A stretch of 64,000 bases of DNA, taken from contig NZ_RRYI01000002.1 of the NCBI RefSeq assembly GCF_003931565.1, positions 620,001 to 684,000 of the forward strand. The letters are read 5' to 3'. The notes under the pieces are model-generated. The model had not been told where the DNA came from and made no database searches. It was given only the letters and a program-made list of their open reading frames with translations. Every line of letters starts with the position of its first letter. The stretch's first letter is position 1. Source of the DNA: Caulobacter sp. 602-1 (GTDB lineage Bacteria > Pseudomonadota > Alphaproteobacteria > Caulobacterales > Caulobacteraceae). Below are positions 53,596 to 61,142 of the stretch, piece after piece. The translations under genes and the position numbers were made by a program.

Positions 53596-55272
53596 TCAGC
53601 TCGGCTTGCGCGACCGGGCTTCCAGCTCGTCGGCCCGACGCTCCATGTCCTTGGCCTTGTCCGGCAGGGTTTCGGCCAGGTCGCGCAGTTCGGCGTCGGT
53701 GACGACGCCGCCGCGTTCGCGGTTCTCGGCGATCTGCTTGGCGCGATAGGCCGGGTCGCGCAGGCGGACGGCTTCCTCGCGCATCTGCTGAGCGCCGCGC
53801 CGCATCTGCACCGCGCCAGTAGCCATGTGGATGCGAGCGTTGGCGACCTGGCGCATGGCCTGCTCGCGAGCGCGCTCGCCGATGATCCGCGCCTGCTCGC
53901 CGGCGAGGCGAGCCTGTTCGGCGCCTCGGCGCGCGCCTTCGGCCGCCTGGCGGGCGAGGTCGGCCTGGGCTCGGGCGTCGTCCGCCAGGCGGCGGGTTTC
54001 GTCGGCGTGGATCCGTTGCTGGTCGGCCTGGCGGCGCGCCAGGTCGGCTTCGATGCGAGCCTGGTCAGCCTCGATGCGGGCCTGCTGGGCTTCCGCGCGC
54101 GCCTGGTCGGCGGCCATGCGCTCGGCGGGCGTCGCCTCGCGGAAGTAGCTGTAGACGTAGCCGGACTTGTAGGCGGGCGGTTCGGGCGGCGGGGCAGGGG
54201 GCGCCGGCGGGGCCGGCGCGGCGGGCCCGCTGACTGGTGCAGCGGGGGGAGCCGGGGGCGCGGCCATCGGCGCGGGCGCCGCCGGGGGAGCGGGCGGCGG
54301 CGGCGGGGCCTCCCAGGCCTGGTGCGTCAGGCCCAGGGCGGCCAGGGGCGTGGCGACGGCGGCCAGGGCGACGACGCTGAGGGCGACGGTCACGGGCCGG
54401 CGACGTGAAGCGGTGTGGGTCATGATGTGGGCGATCCTTGTCTTCAGCGTGCGGGCGCTGGCGGCCATCGCGGTTGCGGGACGCGGGCTCATCAGGCGGG
54501 CGGTGGGGTGAGACGCCAGGCGCACCAGCGTCCGGGCGTAGAGGGTGCGATCGACGGTCTCGAGCGCGACGGCGTCGGCGGTCTCTTCCGAGCGCTCAGC
54601 CAGCACGGCGTGCAGGCGCCAGACCAGGGGATTGAACCAGAACACCGCCAGGGCAAGGCGCGACAGGATCAGGAAGATCCAGTCCTGGCGACGCAGGTGG
54701 GCCAGTTCGTGGGCCAGGATGGCGCGGGCGGCCTGCCGCTCGTCCAGGCTGGCCGGGTCGACGACGATGAAGCCCGGCGCGACGCCCCAGCTGAGCGGGC
54801 TGGCGACGCGCTCGCTTGCGATCAGGCGCGGACGGTCTTCTTCCGGCGAAAGCTCTTCCAGGGGCAGCAGCCAGTCCCGCTGTTCGACCGGACGGCCCTG
54901 ACGGGTCCAGCGGTCGAGGGTCAGCAGGCCCAGCAGCAACTGGCCGACCACGGCCGCCACGCCCAGCAGCCACAGGCCGCCGACCATCTGGGCCGAGGGC
55001 GGCCAGGATGGGGCGACGGGAGCCGAAGCGGCGTCGGCGGCCATGCTCGCGCCTTCCACCGGGACGTAGGGCGCGATCGGCGGCAGCAGGGCCAGGTCCA
55101 GGGCCGGCAAAACGTTCATGATCACGGGAATGGCCAACAGCAGGCCGACCGTGGCGCGCAGGATATCCACGCGGTCGATCGGTCGCTGGGCCAGGAAGCG
55201 GGCGCAGGCCAGGCCCGCGCCAGCGACGACGCTGGACTTGACCAGCAGCGACAGGAGAAGCGTCCAGGTCAC
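53596..55272 (-). CDS. M56 (BlaR1/MecR1-like) metallopeptidase with proline-rich stalk and coiled coil
   Basis: A 558-residue protein from GTG 55272, overlapping the BlaI stop by 4 bases. TM segments at about 3-26, 38-62, 96-118 and 197-214, with the cytosolic protease motif His188-Glu189-x2-His192 (ILAHELAHLRRQDW) and ERSEETADAVAL with the third ligand. A final TM at about 293-314 is followed by a Pro/Ala-rich stalk (322-365). A long Ala/Arg/Glu/Gln coiled coil at 380-515 is built of repeats like ADQARIEADQARIEADLARRQ. The C-terminus has KDMERRADELEARSR. The penicillin-binding sensor domain of true BlaR1 is absent. It presumably cleaves BlaI on an envelope cue that is not a beta-lactam. Confidence 0.85.
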   Translation of the reverse strand: MTWTLLLSLLVKSSVVAGAGLACARFLAQRPIDRVDILRATVGLLLAIPVIMNVLPALDLALLPPIAPYVPVEGASMAADAASAPVAPSWPPSAQMVGGLWLLGVAAVVGQLLLGLLTLDRWTRQGRPVEQRDWLLPLEELSPEEDRPRLIASERVASPLSWGVAPGFIVVDPASLDERQAARAILAHELAHLRRQDWIFLILSRLALAVFWFNPLVWRLHAVLAERSEETADAVALETVDRTLYARTLVRLASHPTARLMSPRPATAMAASARTLKTRIAHIMTHTASRRRPVTVALSVVALAAVATPLAALGLTHQAWEAPPPPPAPPAAPAPMAAPPAPPAAPVSGPAAPAPPAPPAPPPEPPAYKSGYVYSYFREATPAERMAADQARAEAQQARIEADQARIEADLARRQADQQRIHADETRRLADDARAQADLARQAAEGARRGAEQARLAGEQARIIGERAREQAMRQVANARIHMATGAVQMRRGAQQMREEAVRLRDPAYRAKQIAENRERGGVVTDAELRDLAETLPDKAKDMERRADELEARSRKPS

Positions 55273-55655
55273 GACCGATCCTCCAGCGGCCGTTCCACGG
55301 CCTTGTCGATGACCCGCTCCAGGGCGGCGGCTTCCTCGGTGGTCAGGCGCTGGCCAAGGCCAAGCAGGGCGGTGGCGGCGCTGGCGGCCGAGCCGGCGAA
55401 GAAGGTGTCGATGACCCGCTTCAGCGCGCTGGCGGCGACGGCCTCGGGGCGCGGGGCGGGGCGGTAGACGAAGCCGTCGGGACCGGCCTCGCGCTCGACC
55501 AGGCCCTTGGCCTCCAGGCGCGAGAGCATGGTGCGGATGGCCGAGTCGCTGATCGGGTCGGACAGGGCGCTACGCACGTTGGCGACGGCGCCGGTCTCCA
55601 GGCGACAGAGGGTCTCGAAGACCTCGCGTTCGCGTCGGGGCAGGGATTCGATCAT
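55269..55655 (-). CDS. blaI: BlaI/MecI/CopY-type winged-helix repressor
   Basis: A 128-residue winged-helix protein from ATG 55655. Features: LPRREREVFETLCRLETGAVANVRSALSDPISDSAIRTMLSRLEAKGLVEREAGPDGFVYRPAP, the classical PenR/BlaI pattern, then a C-terminal dimerisation helix region with FFAGSAASAATALLGLGQRLTTEEAAALERVIDKAV. It should bind the two tandem 14-bp operators just upstream and repress its own operon until the M56 protease encoded by the next gene cleaves it. GTGA overlap couples them. Symbol given for family; there is no beta-lactamase gene nearby, so the regulon need not involve antibiotics. Confidence 0.92.
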   Translation of the reverse strand: MIESLPRREREVFETLCRLETGAVANVRSALSDPISDSAIRTMLSRLEAKGLVEREAGPDGFVYRPAPRPEAVAASALKRVIDTFFAGSAASAATALLGLGQRLTTEEAAALERVIDKAVERPLEDRS

Positions 55656-55679
55656 GGCGGCTTCCGCTATCCGGTGTCC

Positions 55680-55707
55680 GCTACATGTGTAGCGCTACGT
55701 TTGTAGC
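55680..55707. promoter_or_regulatory. Two tandem BlaI-type operators
   Basis: GCTACATGTGTAGC (55680-55693) followed directly by GCTACGTTTGTAGC (55694-55707). Each has arms GCTAC/GTAGC around a 4-bp centre, and the pair is a head-to-tail repeat with no spacer, 25 nt upstream of the blaI ATG. BlaI/MecI repressors bind TACA-TGTA dyads, so autoregulation is likely. Confidence 0.78.
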
Positions 55708-55752
55708 GCGACTAGCCTGCGATGCGTGAATTCGGCGTAATGTCGGAGCGGC

Positions 55753-55959
55753 CTAGTGCAGCGTCGTACTGGCCAGCATCCAGCTGGAGAACGTGCGGTT
55801 GTCGCGTTCGTCGCGCTGTTCTTCCAGCGCCATCTCTTCCAGCATGATCGCCGCCAGCAGCCATTCCTCGAGCTCCGAGGCGGAGGCGCGGCCGTCCTCC
55901 AGCGCTTCCTTTACGGTCGCGATCAGCTGCTCGATGGCTTCGTCGGTGGTCTTCGCCAT
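55753..55959 (-). CDS. Small acidic helical protein
   Basis: A 68-residue protein from ATG 55959, which has GGAGGAG 7 nt upstream; an alternative upstream start would add seven residues. Sequence is strongly acidic and helical (MAKTTDEAIEQLIATVKEALEDGRASASELEEWLLAAIMLEEMALEEQRDERD) with a short hydrophobic-rich end (FSSWMLASTTLH). No signal peptide and no motif that I know. It lies upstream of blaI on the same strand, but the operator region separates them. Function unknown; the clear RBS and biased composition support a real gene. Confidence 0.68.
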   Translation of the reverse strand: MAKTTDEAIEQLIATVKEALEDGRASASELEEWLLAAIMLEEMALEEQRDERDNRTFSSWMLASTTLH

Positions 55960-56056
55960 GGCCCGCTCCTCCAGGATCAATACTGGCGGAGTCTAGAGAG
56001 TGGTTCGCGGTTCAGGTCCGCGACAAAGTGGCGTCGGGGTGGCGCATTCCGTCGCG

Positions 56057-56095
56057 GCCCCGCTCGACCAAGGAGTCCTTGGATGCGAGCGGGGC
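56057..56095 (-). repeat. Long hairpin downstream of the S9 peptidase gene
   Basis: Outer arms GCCCCGCTCG/CGAGCGGGGC (10 bp) enclose a second perfect palindrome CCAAGG-AGT-CCTTGG. It lies 11 nt beyond the peptidase stop (56106). No T run follows, so it is more likely an RNA-stabilising or Rho-associated 3' structure than an intrinsic terminator. Confidence 0.5.
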
Positions 56096-56105
56096 GCGGA
56101 AGGGG

Positions 56106-58322
56106 CTACTGGCCCTTCAGCTTGCGGTCGAAGAACTCCAGGTGCGTGTTCAGCACGCTGAGGCCCTTGGTCTTGCTGCCGGGCGCGCTGTGGCGCTCGC
56201 CGGGATAGAGCGCCATCTCGAACGGGATGGCCTTCCTCTGCAGGGCCGCGATGACGCGGGTGCTGTTCTCGAAGATCACGTTGTCGTCGGCCATGCCGTG
56301 CAGCAGCAGCAGGCTGCCGGGCTTCAGCTTGTCCAGGCGGGTATTGATGTCCGAATAGGCGTAGCCGGCCTTGTTGTCGGCGGGCGTCCCCATGTAGCGC
56401 TCGGTATAGGCCGTATCGTAGAGGCTCCATTCGGTCGGCGGGGCGCCAGCCGCGCCGGCCTTGAACGGGGTGTTGTCGGCCGTCAGCAGCATCAGGGTCA
56501 TGAAGCCGCCGTATGACCAGCCCATCACGCCCAGCTTGTCGGCGTCGACATAGGGCAGGCTTTGCAGGAACTTGGCCCCCTGCAACTGGTCGTCGACCTC
56601 CACCGTGCCGAGGTTGCGGTCGAGGGCGCGCTTGAAGGCCGCCGAACGGTTGCCGCTGCCGCGGTTGTCCAGCTTGAAGACCACGTAGCCGGCTTCGAGA
56701 TAGGTGCGCTCGCTCGGGCTATGCCAGCTCTTGGTGACGCGCTGGGCATGCGGGCCGCCATAGACCGAGACGATGGCCGGGTACTTCTTGGCCGGATCGA
56801 AGCCGATGGGCTTGAGGATCTCGTAATACAGCGCCGCGCCGTCGGCGGCCTTCAGTGAGCCGTATTCCGGAACCGGCAGGGTCGAGGCGTAGGGCCAGTA
56901 GGCGTGGCCCTCGGCCAGCTTGTTTTCCTCGATCCAGCGGACCCGCTTGCCGTCGGCCGAATAGAGCGCGGTCTGGGGCGGGGTCTTGGGGTCGCTGTAG
57001 GAGCCCGCGAAGGCGCCGCCCGCGTCGGCGACCTTGGCCGACCACCAGCCGCCGCCCGAGGTCAGAGCCTTGGGCTTGCCGGGCTTGGCGTAGCTTACCT
57101 CATAGATGCGGCGCTCCAGCGGGCTGTCCATCGAGGCGCCGAAGATGGCGACCTGACGGGTCTCGTCGACGCCTTCCAGCCTGTCGACCGGCCAGTCGCC
57201 CTTGGTGATCTGGGCGATGAGCTTGCCGTCGGCGGCGTAGCGGTAGAGGTGGCTGGCGCCGTCCCGCTCCGAGCCCCACAGGAAGGTGCCGTCCTTCAGC
57301 GCCTTGAAGTTGTCGAGCAGCTCGATGAAGTGCGGGTCGGTCTCGGTCAGGATGGTCTTGCCCGCGCCGGTGGCCGGGTCGAAGGCGATCAGGTCCAGGG
57401 TCTTCTGGTCGCGCGACAGGCGCTGGACATAGACGGTCTTGCCGTCCTGGGCCCAGGCGACGCGGGCGACATAGATGTCCTTGTTGGCGCCTAGGTCCAG
57501 TTGCACGACCTTGCCCGAGGCCAGGTCGCGGACGAACAGGTCGACCACGGCGTTGGGCCGGCCGGCGCGCGGATAGCGCTGGTTGACCACCGTGGCGCCG
57601 GTCGGGCCGATGTCGGCGCGCGGCACGATGTCGACGCCGTTCTCGTCGACGCGGGCATAGACGATGCGAGCCTCGTCCGGGCTCCACCAGTAGCCGGTGG
57701 CGCGGGAAAGTTCTTCCTGGGCGATGAACTCGGCGACGCCGAACGACAGGGCGTCCTTGCCCTCGGTGGTCAGGGCCTTCTCGGGGCCGCCGCTCACCGG
57801 CTTGATGTAGAGGTTCTGGTCGCGGACATAGCTGACATAGCCGCCCTTGGGCGAGACCTTGGCGTCGACCTCGTCGCCCGGGGTTTCGGTCAGGCGGGTG
57901 ACCTTGCCGTCGGCGATGCTGTCCAGATAGAGGTCGCCGTCCAGCGGCACCAGGATGAAGCGGCCCTGCTTGTCCCAGCTGTACTCGACAATGCCGCGGG
58001 CCGAGACGCGGGCGCGTTCGCGACGGGCCTTCTCGGCCTCCGAAAGTTCCTTGGCCCCGGACGACAGCGCCGCCGAGTCGATCAGGCGATAGGGCTCGCC
58101 GCCCTTCACGTCGGCCGCCCACAGGTCCTGGACATTGGCCGCCTCGGCCTTGCCCTTCAGATAGGTGACGCGCTTGCCGTCGGGGGACAAGGCCACGCCC
58201 TTGGCGGTCGGGCCGCTCAGGCTAGGGTCGGCGAAGACGCGCTGTGGGGTGAGTTTTTCCGCCATGGCAGGGGTGGTGAGGGCGAGGACGGCCGCGAGCG
58301 CCGTAAGCGAGGGCTTGATCAT
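56106..58322 (-). CDS. Exported S9 family serine peptidase (dipeptidyl-peptidase IV type)
   Basis: A 738-residue protein. Signal peptide MIKPSLTALAAVLALTTPAMA, an N-terminal beta-propeller (blade-like TYLKGKAEAANVQDLWAADVKGGEPYRLI, LSFGVAEFIAQEELSRATGYWWSPDEARIVYARVDENGVDI) and a C-terminal alpha/beta hydrolase. The catalytic Ser is 603 in GWSYGGFMTLML, Asp is in HGMADDNVIFENS and His in ALYPGERHSAPG. The EELSRATGYWWSPD segment holds the Glu pair that binds the substrate N-terminus in DPP IV. It should remove X-Pro or X-Ala dipeptides from peptides in the periplasm. It sits 65 nt downstream of the deacetylase gene and may be co-transcribed with it. Confidence 0.93.
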   Translation of the reverse strand: MIKPSLTALAAVLALTTPAMAEKLTPQRVFADPSLSGPTAKGVALSPDGKRVTYLKGKAEAANVQDLWAADVKGGEPYRLIDSAALSSGAKELSEAEKARRERARVSARGIVEYSWDKQGRFILVPLDGDLYLDSIADGKVTRLTETPGDEVDAKVSPKGGYVSYVRDQNLYIKPVSGGPEKALTTEGKDALSFGVAEFIAQEELSRATGYWWSPDEARIVYARVDENGVDIVPRADIGPTGATVVNQRYPRAGRPNAVVDLFVRDLASGKVVQLDLGANKDIYVARVAWAQDGKTVYVQRLSRDQKTLDLIAFDPATGAGKTILTETDPHFIELLDNFKALKDGTFLWGSERDGASHLYRYAADGKLIAQITKGDWPVDRLEGVDETRQVAIFGASMDSPLERRIYEVSYAKPGKPKALTSGGGWWSAKVADAGGAFAGSYSDPKTPPQTALYSADGKRVRWIEENKLAEGHAYWPYASTLPVPEYGSLKAADGAALYYEILKPIGFDPAKKYPAIVSVYGGPHAQRVTKSWHSPSERTYLEAGYVVFKLDNRGSGNRSAAFKRALDRNLGTVEVDDQLQGAKFLQSLPYVDADKLGVMGWSYGGFMTLMLLTADNTPFKAGAAGAPPTEWSLYDTAYTERYMGTPADNKAGYAYSDINTRLDKLKPGSLLLLHGMADDNVIFENSTRVIAALQRKAIPFEMALYPGERHSAPGSKTKGLSVLNTHLEFFDRKLKGQ

Positions 58323-58387
58323 GGCGCGGGACGCTATGCGGGAGCGTCGCCATTGTCAGCAGGGAAGTTGTTGCGGGGCTGAAACGC

Positions 58388-59266
58388 TTAGCGGCACATC
58401 CCGTCGAGCGCCTTCACATCCACCGGATCGGGCGGAACCGGCAGACCCTTGGCTTTCAGGGCGTCCTCCAGCGAGGTCGGTTCGGGCGGCAGACCGGGGT
58501 CGACGTCGGTTCGGTAGAACGGATGACTCTCGGCCTTGGCGAGGGTCGTGAAGCCGAAGCCCTTTCTGGCGTAGAGCTTGTAGAGGCGGGGCGCCATGCG
58601 CGCGTCGAAGGCGCCGCCATGCATCAGCAGCACATAGGGGATGTCCGCGCCGTACAGCGTCTTGCTCATCGCCCGCGCCCGGTCGGCGACGGCGGCGGCG
58701 GCGTCCAGATAGCGCTTCTCCAGCTCGACCACGGCGGCCTTGTCGCCCTTGGCCATGCAGCGGGCATAGGGCTCGTTGAAGGCGTAGTCGGCGAAGCTCA
58801 TCGTCACGCTGGCGATCTTGTAGTGGTTGGCCGCCAGCCAGGCGCGGACGGCCAGGCGCTTCTCGGGCGTGTCGCCCTCGGACAGGAACGGATAGCGCAG
58901 CCAGCGCCAGTCCTCGGCGGCCATGAGGTCCTTCAGCATCGGCTCGTTGCGGGCGGCCTCGGCGGCGAACTGTTCGGGCGTCAGGTCCTTCAGGTTCTGG
59001 TGCGACCAGGTGTGGTTGCCAAGGGGCTGGTCGGCGTCGCGCCACATCTTCAGCACCGGCGTCGAGGTCGGCTCGCGCTCGGTCTGGACGCCGTTGATGA
59101 ACCCGAAGGCGGGGGCCTTGGCGTCGGCGGCCGCCTTCAGCAGATCCGCGGCGACCTGCACGCGCGTGACGCCGGGCGGCAGGGCGCTGTGAGCCGGCAG
59201 GTCGTCCCAGGTGAAGGCGATGACGGGCGCCGGGGACGCTAGAAGAAGGACTGCGGCGGCGATCAT
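58388..59266 (-). CDS. Exported polysaccharide deacetylase family protein
   Basis: A 292-residue protein with a short signal (MIAAAVLLLASPAPVIA). The NodB homology domain starts almost directly with FTWDDLPAHSALP (catalytic Asp and metal Asp at 21-22), the metal His pair is in LGNHTWSHQNLKDLT, and YPFLSEGDTPEKR and VLLMHGGAFDARM carry the later motifs. It would remove acetyl groups from a GlcNAc- or sugar-ester-containing polymer such as peptidoglycan or a surface polysaccharide. It starts 3 nt from the end of the SGNH hydrolase, so the two are one transcript; a deacetylase plus an esterase suggests stepwise trimming of a decorated glycan. Confidence 0.88.
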   Translation of the reverse strand: MIAAAVLLLASPAPVIAFTWDDLPAHSALPPGVTRVQVAADLLKAAADAKAPAFGFINGVQTEREPTSTPVLKMWRDADQPLGNHTWSHQNLKDLTPEQFAAEAARNEPMLKDLMAAEDWRWLRYPFLSEGDTPEKRLAVRAWLAANHYKIASVTMSFADYAFNEPYARCMAKGDKAAVVELEKRYLDAAAAVADRARAMSKTLYGADIPYVLLMHGGAFDARMAPRLYKLYARKGFGFTTLAKAESHPFYRTDVDPGLPPEPTSLEDALKAKGLPVPPDPVDVKALDGMCR

Positions 59267-59269
59267 GGC

Positions 59270-60493
59270 TTAGTTCCCGAACAGGCTCAGCGGAACGGCG
59301 TCCGCCATGGCCTTGTAGCCGGCCATGTTCGGATGCAGGCCGTCATTGTCATAGGCGGATAGCAGGTGGGTCGGGTTGGCGGGGTCGCGCAGGGCCTTGT
59401 CCCAGTCGATCACGCCGTCGAAGTTGCCGGGCGCGCGGATCCAGGCGTTGATCGCCTGGCGGTCGGCCTCGCTCTCCGGTCCGGGATGGTAATAGGCCGA
59501 ACGGCCATAGGGCAGGATGGTCGCGCCGATCACCTTGACGCCCCGGCCATGAGCGCGGTCGATCATCTGGCGGTAGCCGGCGATGACCTGCTCAACGAGG
59601 GCCTTGTGCGCTTCGGGCGTGGCGGGCGCCTCGCGTGTCAGGGTTCCCAGATCGTTGACGCCTTCCAGCAGCACCACATGGGTGACGCCGGCCTGGGAGA
59701 GGACGTCGCGCTCGAACCGCGCCAGGGCGTTGGGCCCCAGGCCGTCCAGCAGCACGCGGTTGCCGCCGATGCCGAGATTGAGCAGGCCAATGTTCCTGCC
59801 CTTCAGGCGTTCGATCAGGCCGTCGGTCCAGCGCAGGTTGGTGTTGGGCTGGACGCCGTAGCCGTCGGTGATGCTGTCGCCCAGCGCCACGACCGTCTTG
59901 GCCTTGGCCGAGACGATGTCGACGCTGGAGATTTGCAGCCAGCGGTCCGCGGTCTTGGCGCCGGGAAGATCGGCGGCGGACACGTGGTCGCCGGCCAGGA
60001 CGTAGGAGGTGGCCCGCGAGCCCGGGTGTCCGGTCTGGACGCTGGGCGCGGCGGCGTAGTGGAGGCTGATCGCCAGGCTGGTCAGCGGCGCGACCTTCAG
60101 GCTCACCGGGTCGGACCAATAGTCGGCGCCGGCGGGAATGGTCACCTCGGCGCGGCCGGAGAAGGTCAGGGCGCGGTCCGTGGCCGGGTCGATGCGGGCG
60201 CTGGCGAGATCGGACGAGACCGCGACGTGGGCGGCCTTGATCGTCAGCGGCGCGGTCCCGAAGGCATTGGAGAGGCGCACCCGCAGCGTCTCGCCGCCCA
60301 GAGTCAGGCGCACGATCTGGCGCAGGGTGGCGTCCGGATAGTCCTCGGCGGCGAGGCGATTCTTCTCGTCCGGCGCCATTTGGGCGCTGGCCCAGGCGCC
60401 GACCCAGCGGGGAGACTTGGTCGGCTCGGCATGAACCGGGAAAGCGAGGGCCAGGGCTGCGCCGAATACGGCCAGCCGCGCGAGCATCTTCAT
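59270..60493 (-). CDS. Exported SGNH/GDSL hydrolase
   Basis: About 407 residues from ATG 60493 with GGAG upstream. Signal peptide MKMLARLAVFGAALALAFPVHA, an N-terminal jelly-roll-like domain (WVGAWASAQMAPDEKNRLAAEDYPDATLRQIVRLTLGGETLRVRLSNAFGTAPLTI), then the catalytic SGNH domain: GDSITDGYG (Ser), NLGIGGNRVLLDG (Gly/Asn), LEGVNDLG (Asn), and DNDGLHPNMAGY (Asp/His). This two-domain form is common in carbohydrate esterases and rhamnogalacturonan or xylan acetylesterases. The promoter region holds two LacI-like operator sequences, supporting sugar control. First gene of a likely three-gene transcript with the deacetylase and S9 peptidase. Confidence 0.9.
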   Translation of the reverse strand: MKMLARLAVFGAALALAFPVHAEPTKSPRWVGAWASAQMAPDEKNRLAAEDYPDATLRQIVRLTLGGETLRVRLSNAFGTAPLTIKAAHVAVSSDLASARIDPATDRALTFSGRAEVTIPAGADYWSDPVSLKVAPLTSLAISLHYAAAPSVQTGHPGSRATSYVLAGDHVSAADLPGAKTADRWLQISSVDIVSAKAKTVVALGDSITDGYGVQPNTNLRWTDGLIERLKGRNIGLLNLGIGGNRVLLDGLGPNALARFERDVLSQAGVTHVVLLEGVNDLGTLTREAPATPEAHKALVEQVIAGYRQMIDRAHGRGVKVIGATILPYGRSAYYHPGPESEADRQAINAWIRAPGNFDGVIDWDKALRDPANPTHLLSAYDNDGLHPNMAGYKAMADAVPLSLFGN

Positions 60494-60527
60494 CGACGTT
60501 TTCTCCCCACTCCGACCTTGCGACATC

Positions 60528-60539
60528 GGTAGCGGTAAC
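60528..60539. promoter_or_regulatory. LacI-like operator candidate upstream of the SGNH hydrolase
   Basis: GGTAGCGGTAAC agrees with its reverse complement at 8 of 12 positions, and resembles the LacI-family form GGTAGCGCTACC. Located 35 nt before the ATG. Confidence 0.35.
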
Positions 60540-60650
60540 ATTGGTATGACCTCTCGCGGTCGCCGTAAAGCGCCGCCGTTCGCGGATGATTTTCGAGGCC
60601 ACATGCGGCAGGCCGTCGCGGCCGTCGAAAAGAGGTTGCGCCATCCGGAG

Positions 60651-60664
60651 TGTTAGCGCTATCA
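60651..60664. promoter_or_regulatory. LacI-family operator candidate
   Basis: TGTTAGCGCTATCA is palindromic at 12 of 14 positions around TAGCGCTA, the core typical of LacI-family sugar repressor sites. It lies at the presumed promoter of the candidate small RNA and about 160 nt upstream of the SGNH hydrolase. Confidence 0.5.
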
Positions 60665-60667
60665 GAG

Positions 60668-60756
60668 ATCCGTGAGGCGCCGAGCGCCTCTGCCCTTCCT
60701 GGGCGTTTCCTCCCTATTGACTTCAAGCCCGGTCGTTTGGCCGGGCTTTCTTTTTG
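60668..60756 (+). ncRNA. Candidate small RNA ending in a terminator
   Basis: Three consecutive hairpins: GAGGCGC-CGA-GCGCCTC (60674-60690), GCCC-TTCCT-GGGC (60692-60704) and the terminator AAGCCCGG/CCGGGCTT (60725-60748) with a T run. No plus-strand gene precedes it, and the next gene has its own promoter after the terminator, so a free-standing transcript of about 90 nt is the simplest reading. TTGCGCC (60636-60642) and GCTATCAG (60658-60665), 15 nt apart, are possible promoter parts. It is not a family I recognise. Confidence 0.45.
60725..60756 (+). terminator. Rho-independent terminator without an upstream gene
   Basis: 8-bp stem AAGCCCGG/CCGGGCTT, 8-nt loop, then TCTTTTT. The nearest plus-strand gene begins 51 nt downstream. 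Confidence 0.8.
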
Positions 60757-60779
60757 CGCGTCGCGAAAGATGCTAGTCA
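60754..60779 (+). promoter_or_regulatory. Caulobacter-type promoter of the RHH-EF-hand gene
   Basis: TTGCGCG (60754-60760), 11-nt spacer, GCTAGTCA (60772-60779). This follows the Caulobacter housekeeping form TTGACGS-N10-14-GCTANAWC, 27 nt before the ATG. Confidence 0.5.
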
Positions 60780-60806
60780 GGGCGCTAACGACGCGAGGTT
60801 CCGCAT

Positions 60807-61142
60807 ATGACAGTCGCCAAGCCCAAGAAGAGCGAAGTGCTCGAGGTTCGTCTGCCGTACGAGACCAAGACCGCCTTCATGGCCCGCTGCCGCGAGACGG
60901 ACCGCACGGCCAGCGAGGTGGTGCGGATCTTCATCGACCAGGAGCTGGACGGACGCACGGCGAAGCCGCGCACGCATGGCCTAATGTGGCGAGCCCTGGC
61001 GGCGGCCCTGGCCGGTCTCTTCGTCGGCGCGGTGGCCGCGCCCTCGCTCGCCCGTCCGACCACGCCCTCGCACGCGGTCTTTGAACGCCTCGACGCCAAT
61101 CACGATGGCAATCTGAGCTTCGAGGAATTCAGCGGGCGCTAA
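60807..61142 (+). CDS. Ribbon-helix-helix / transmembrane / EF-hand fusion protein
   Basis: A 111-residue protein with three parts. Residues 10-47 (EVLEVRLPYETKTAFMARCRETDRTASEVVRIFIDQEL) have the strand-helix-helix pattern of RHH DNA-binding proteins. Residues 59-80 are a membrane helix (LMWRALAAALAGLFVGAVAAPS). Residues 96-107 (D-A-N-H-D-G-N-L-S-F-E-E) are a canonical calcium-binding EF-hand loop with ligands at positions 1, 3, 5, 7, 9 and 12. The likely topology is RHH in the cytosol and EF-hand in the periplasm. I know no characterised protein with this order. It has its own promoter and its stop overlaps the stop of the convergent lepB by 4 nt. Confidence 0.7.
   Translation: MTVAKPKKSEVLEVRLPYETKTAFMARCRETDRTASEVVRIFIDQELDGRTAKPRTHGLMWRALAAALAGLFVGAVAAPSLARPTTPSHAVFERLDANHDGNLSFEEFSGR

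Larger units (their letters stand above)
60494..60806. other. Intergenic region, SGNH hydrolase / RHH-EF-hand gene
   Basis: 313 nt between two divergent genes. It contains the SGNH promoter region (60494-60600) with an imperfect LacI-like site at 60528-60539, a better LacI-like site at 60651-60664, a candidate small RNA (60668-60756) ending in a terminator, and a promoter for the next plus-strand gene at 60754-60779. No open frame in it looks coding. Confidence 0.6.

Noticed and set aside
53596..55655. Beta-lactamase resistance locus
   Set aside because: BlaI and an M56 protease are present, but there is no beta-lactamase gene and no penicillin-binding sensor domain.
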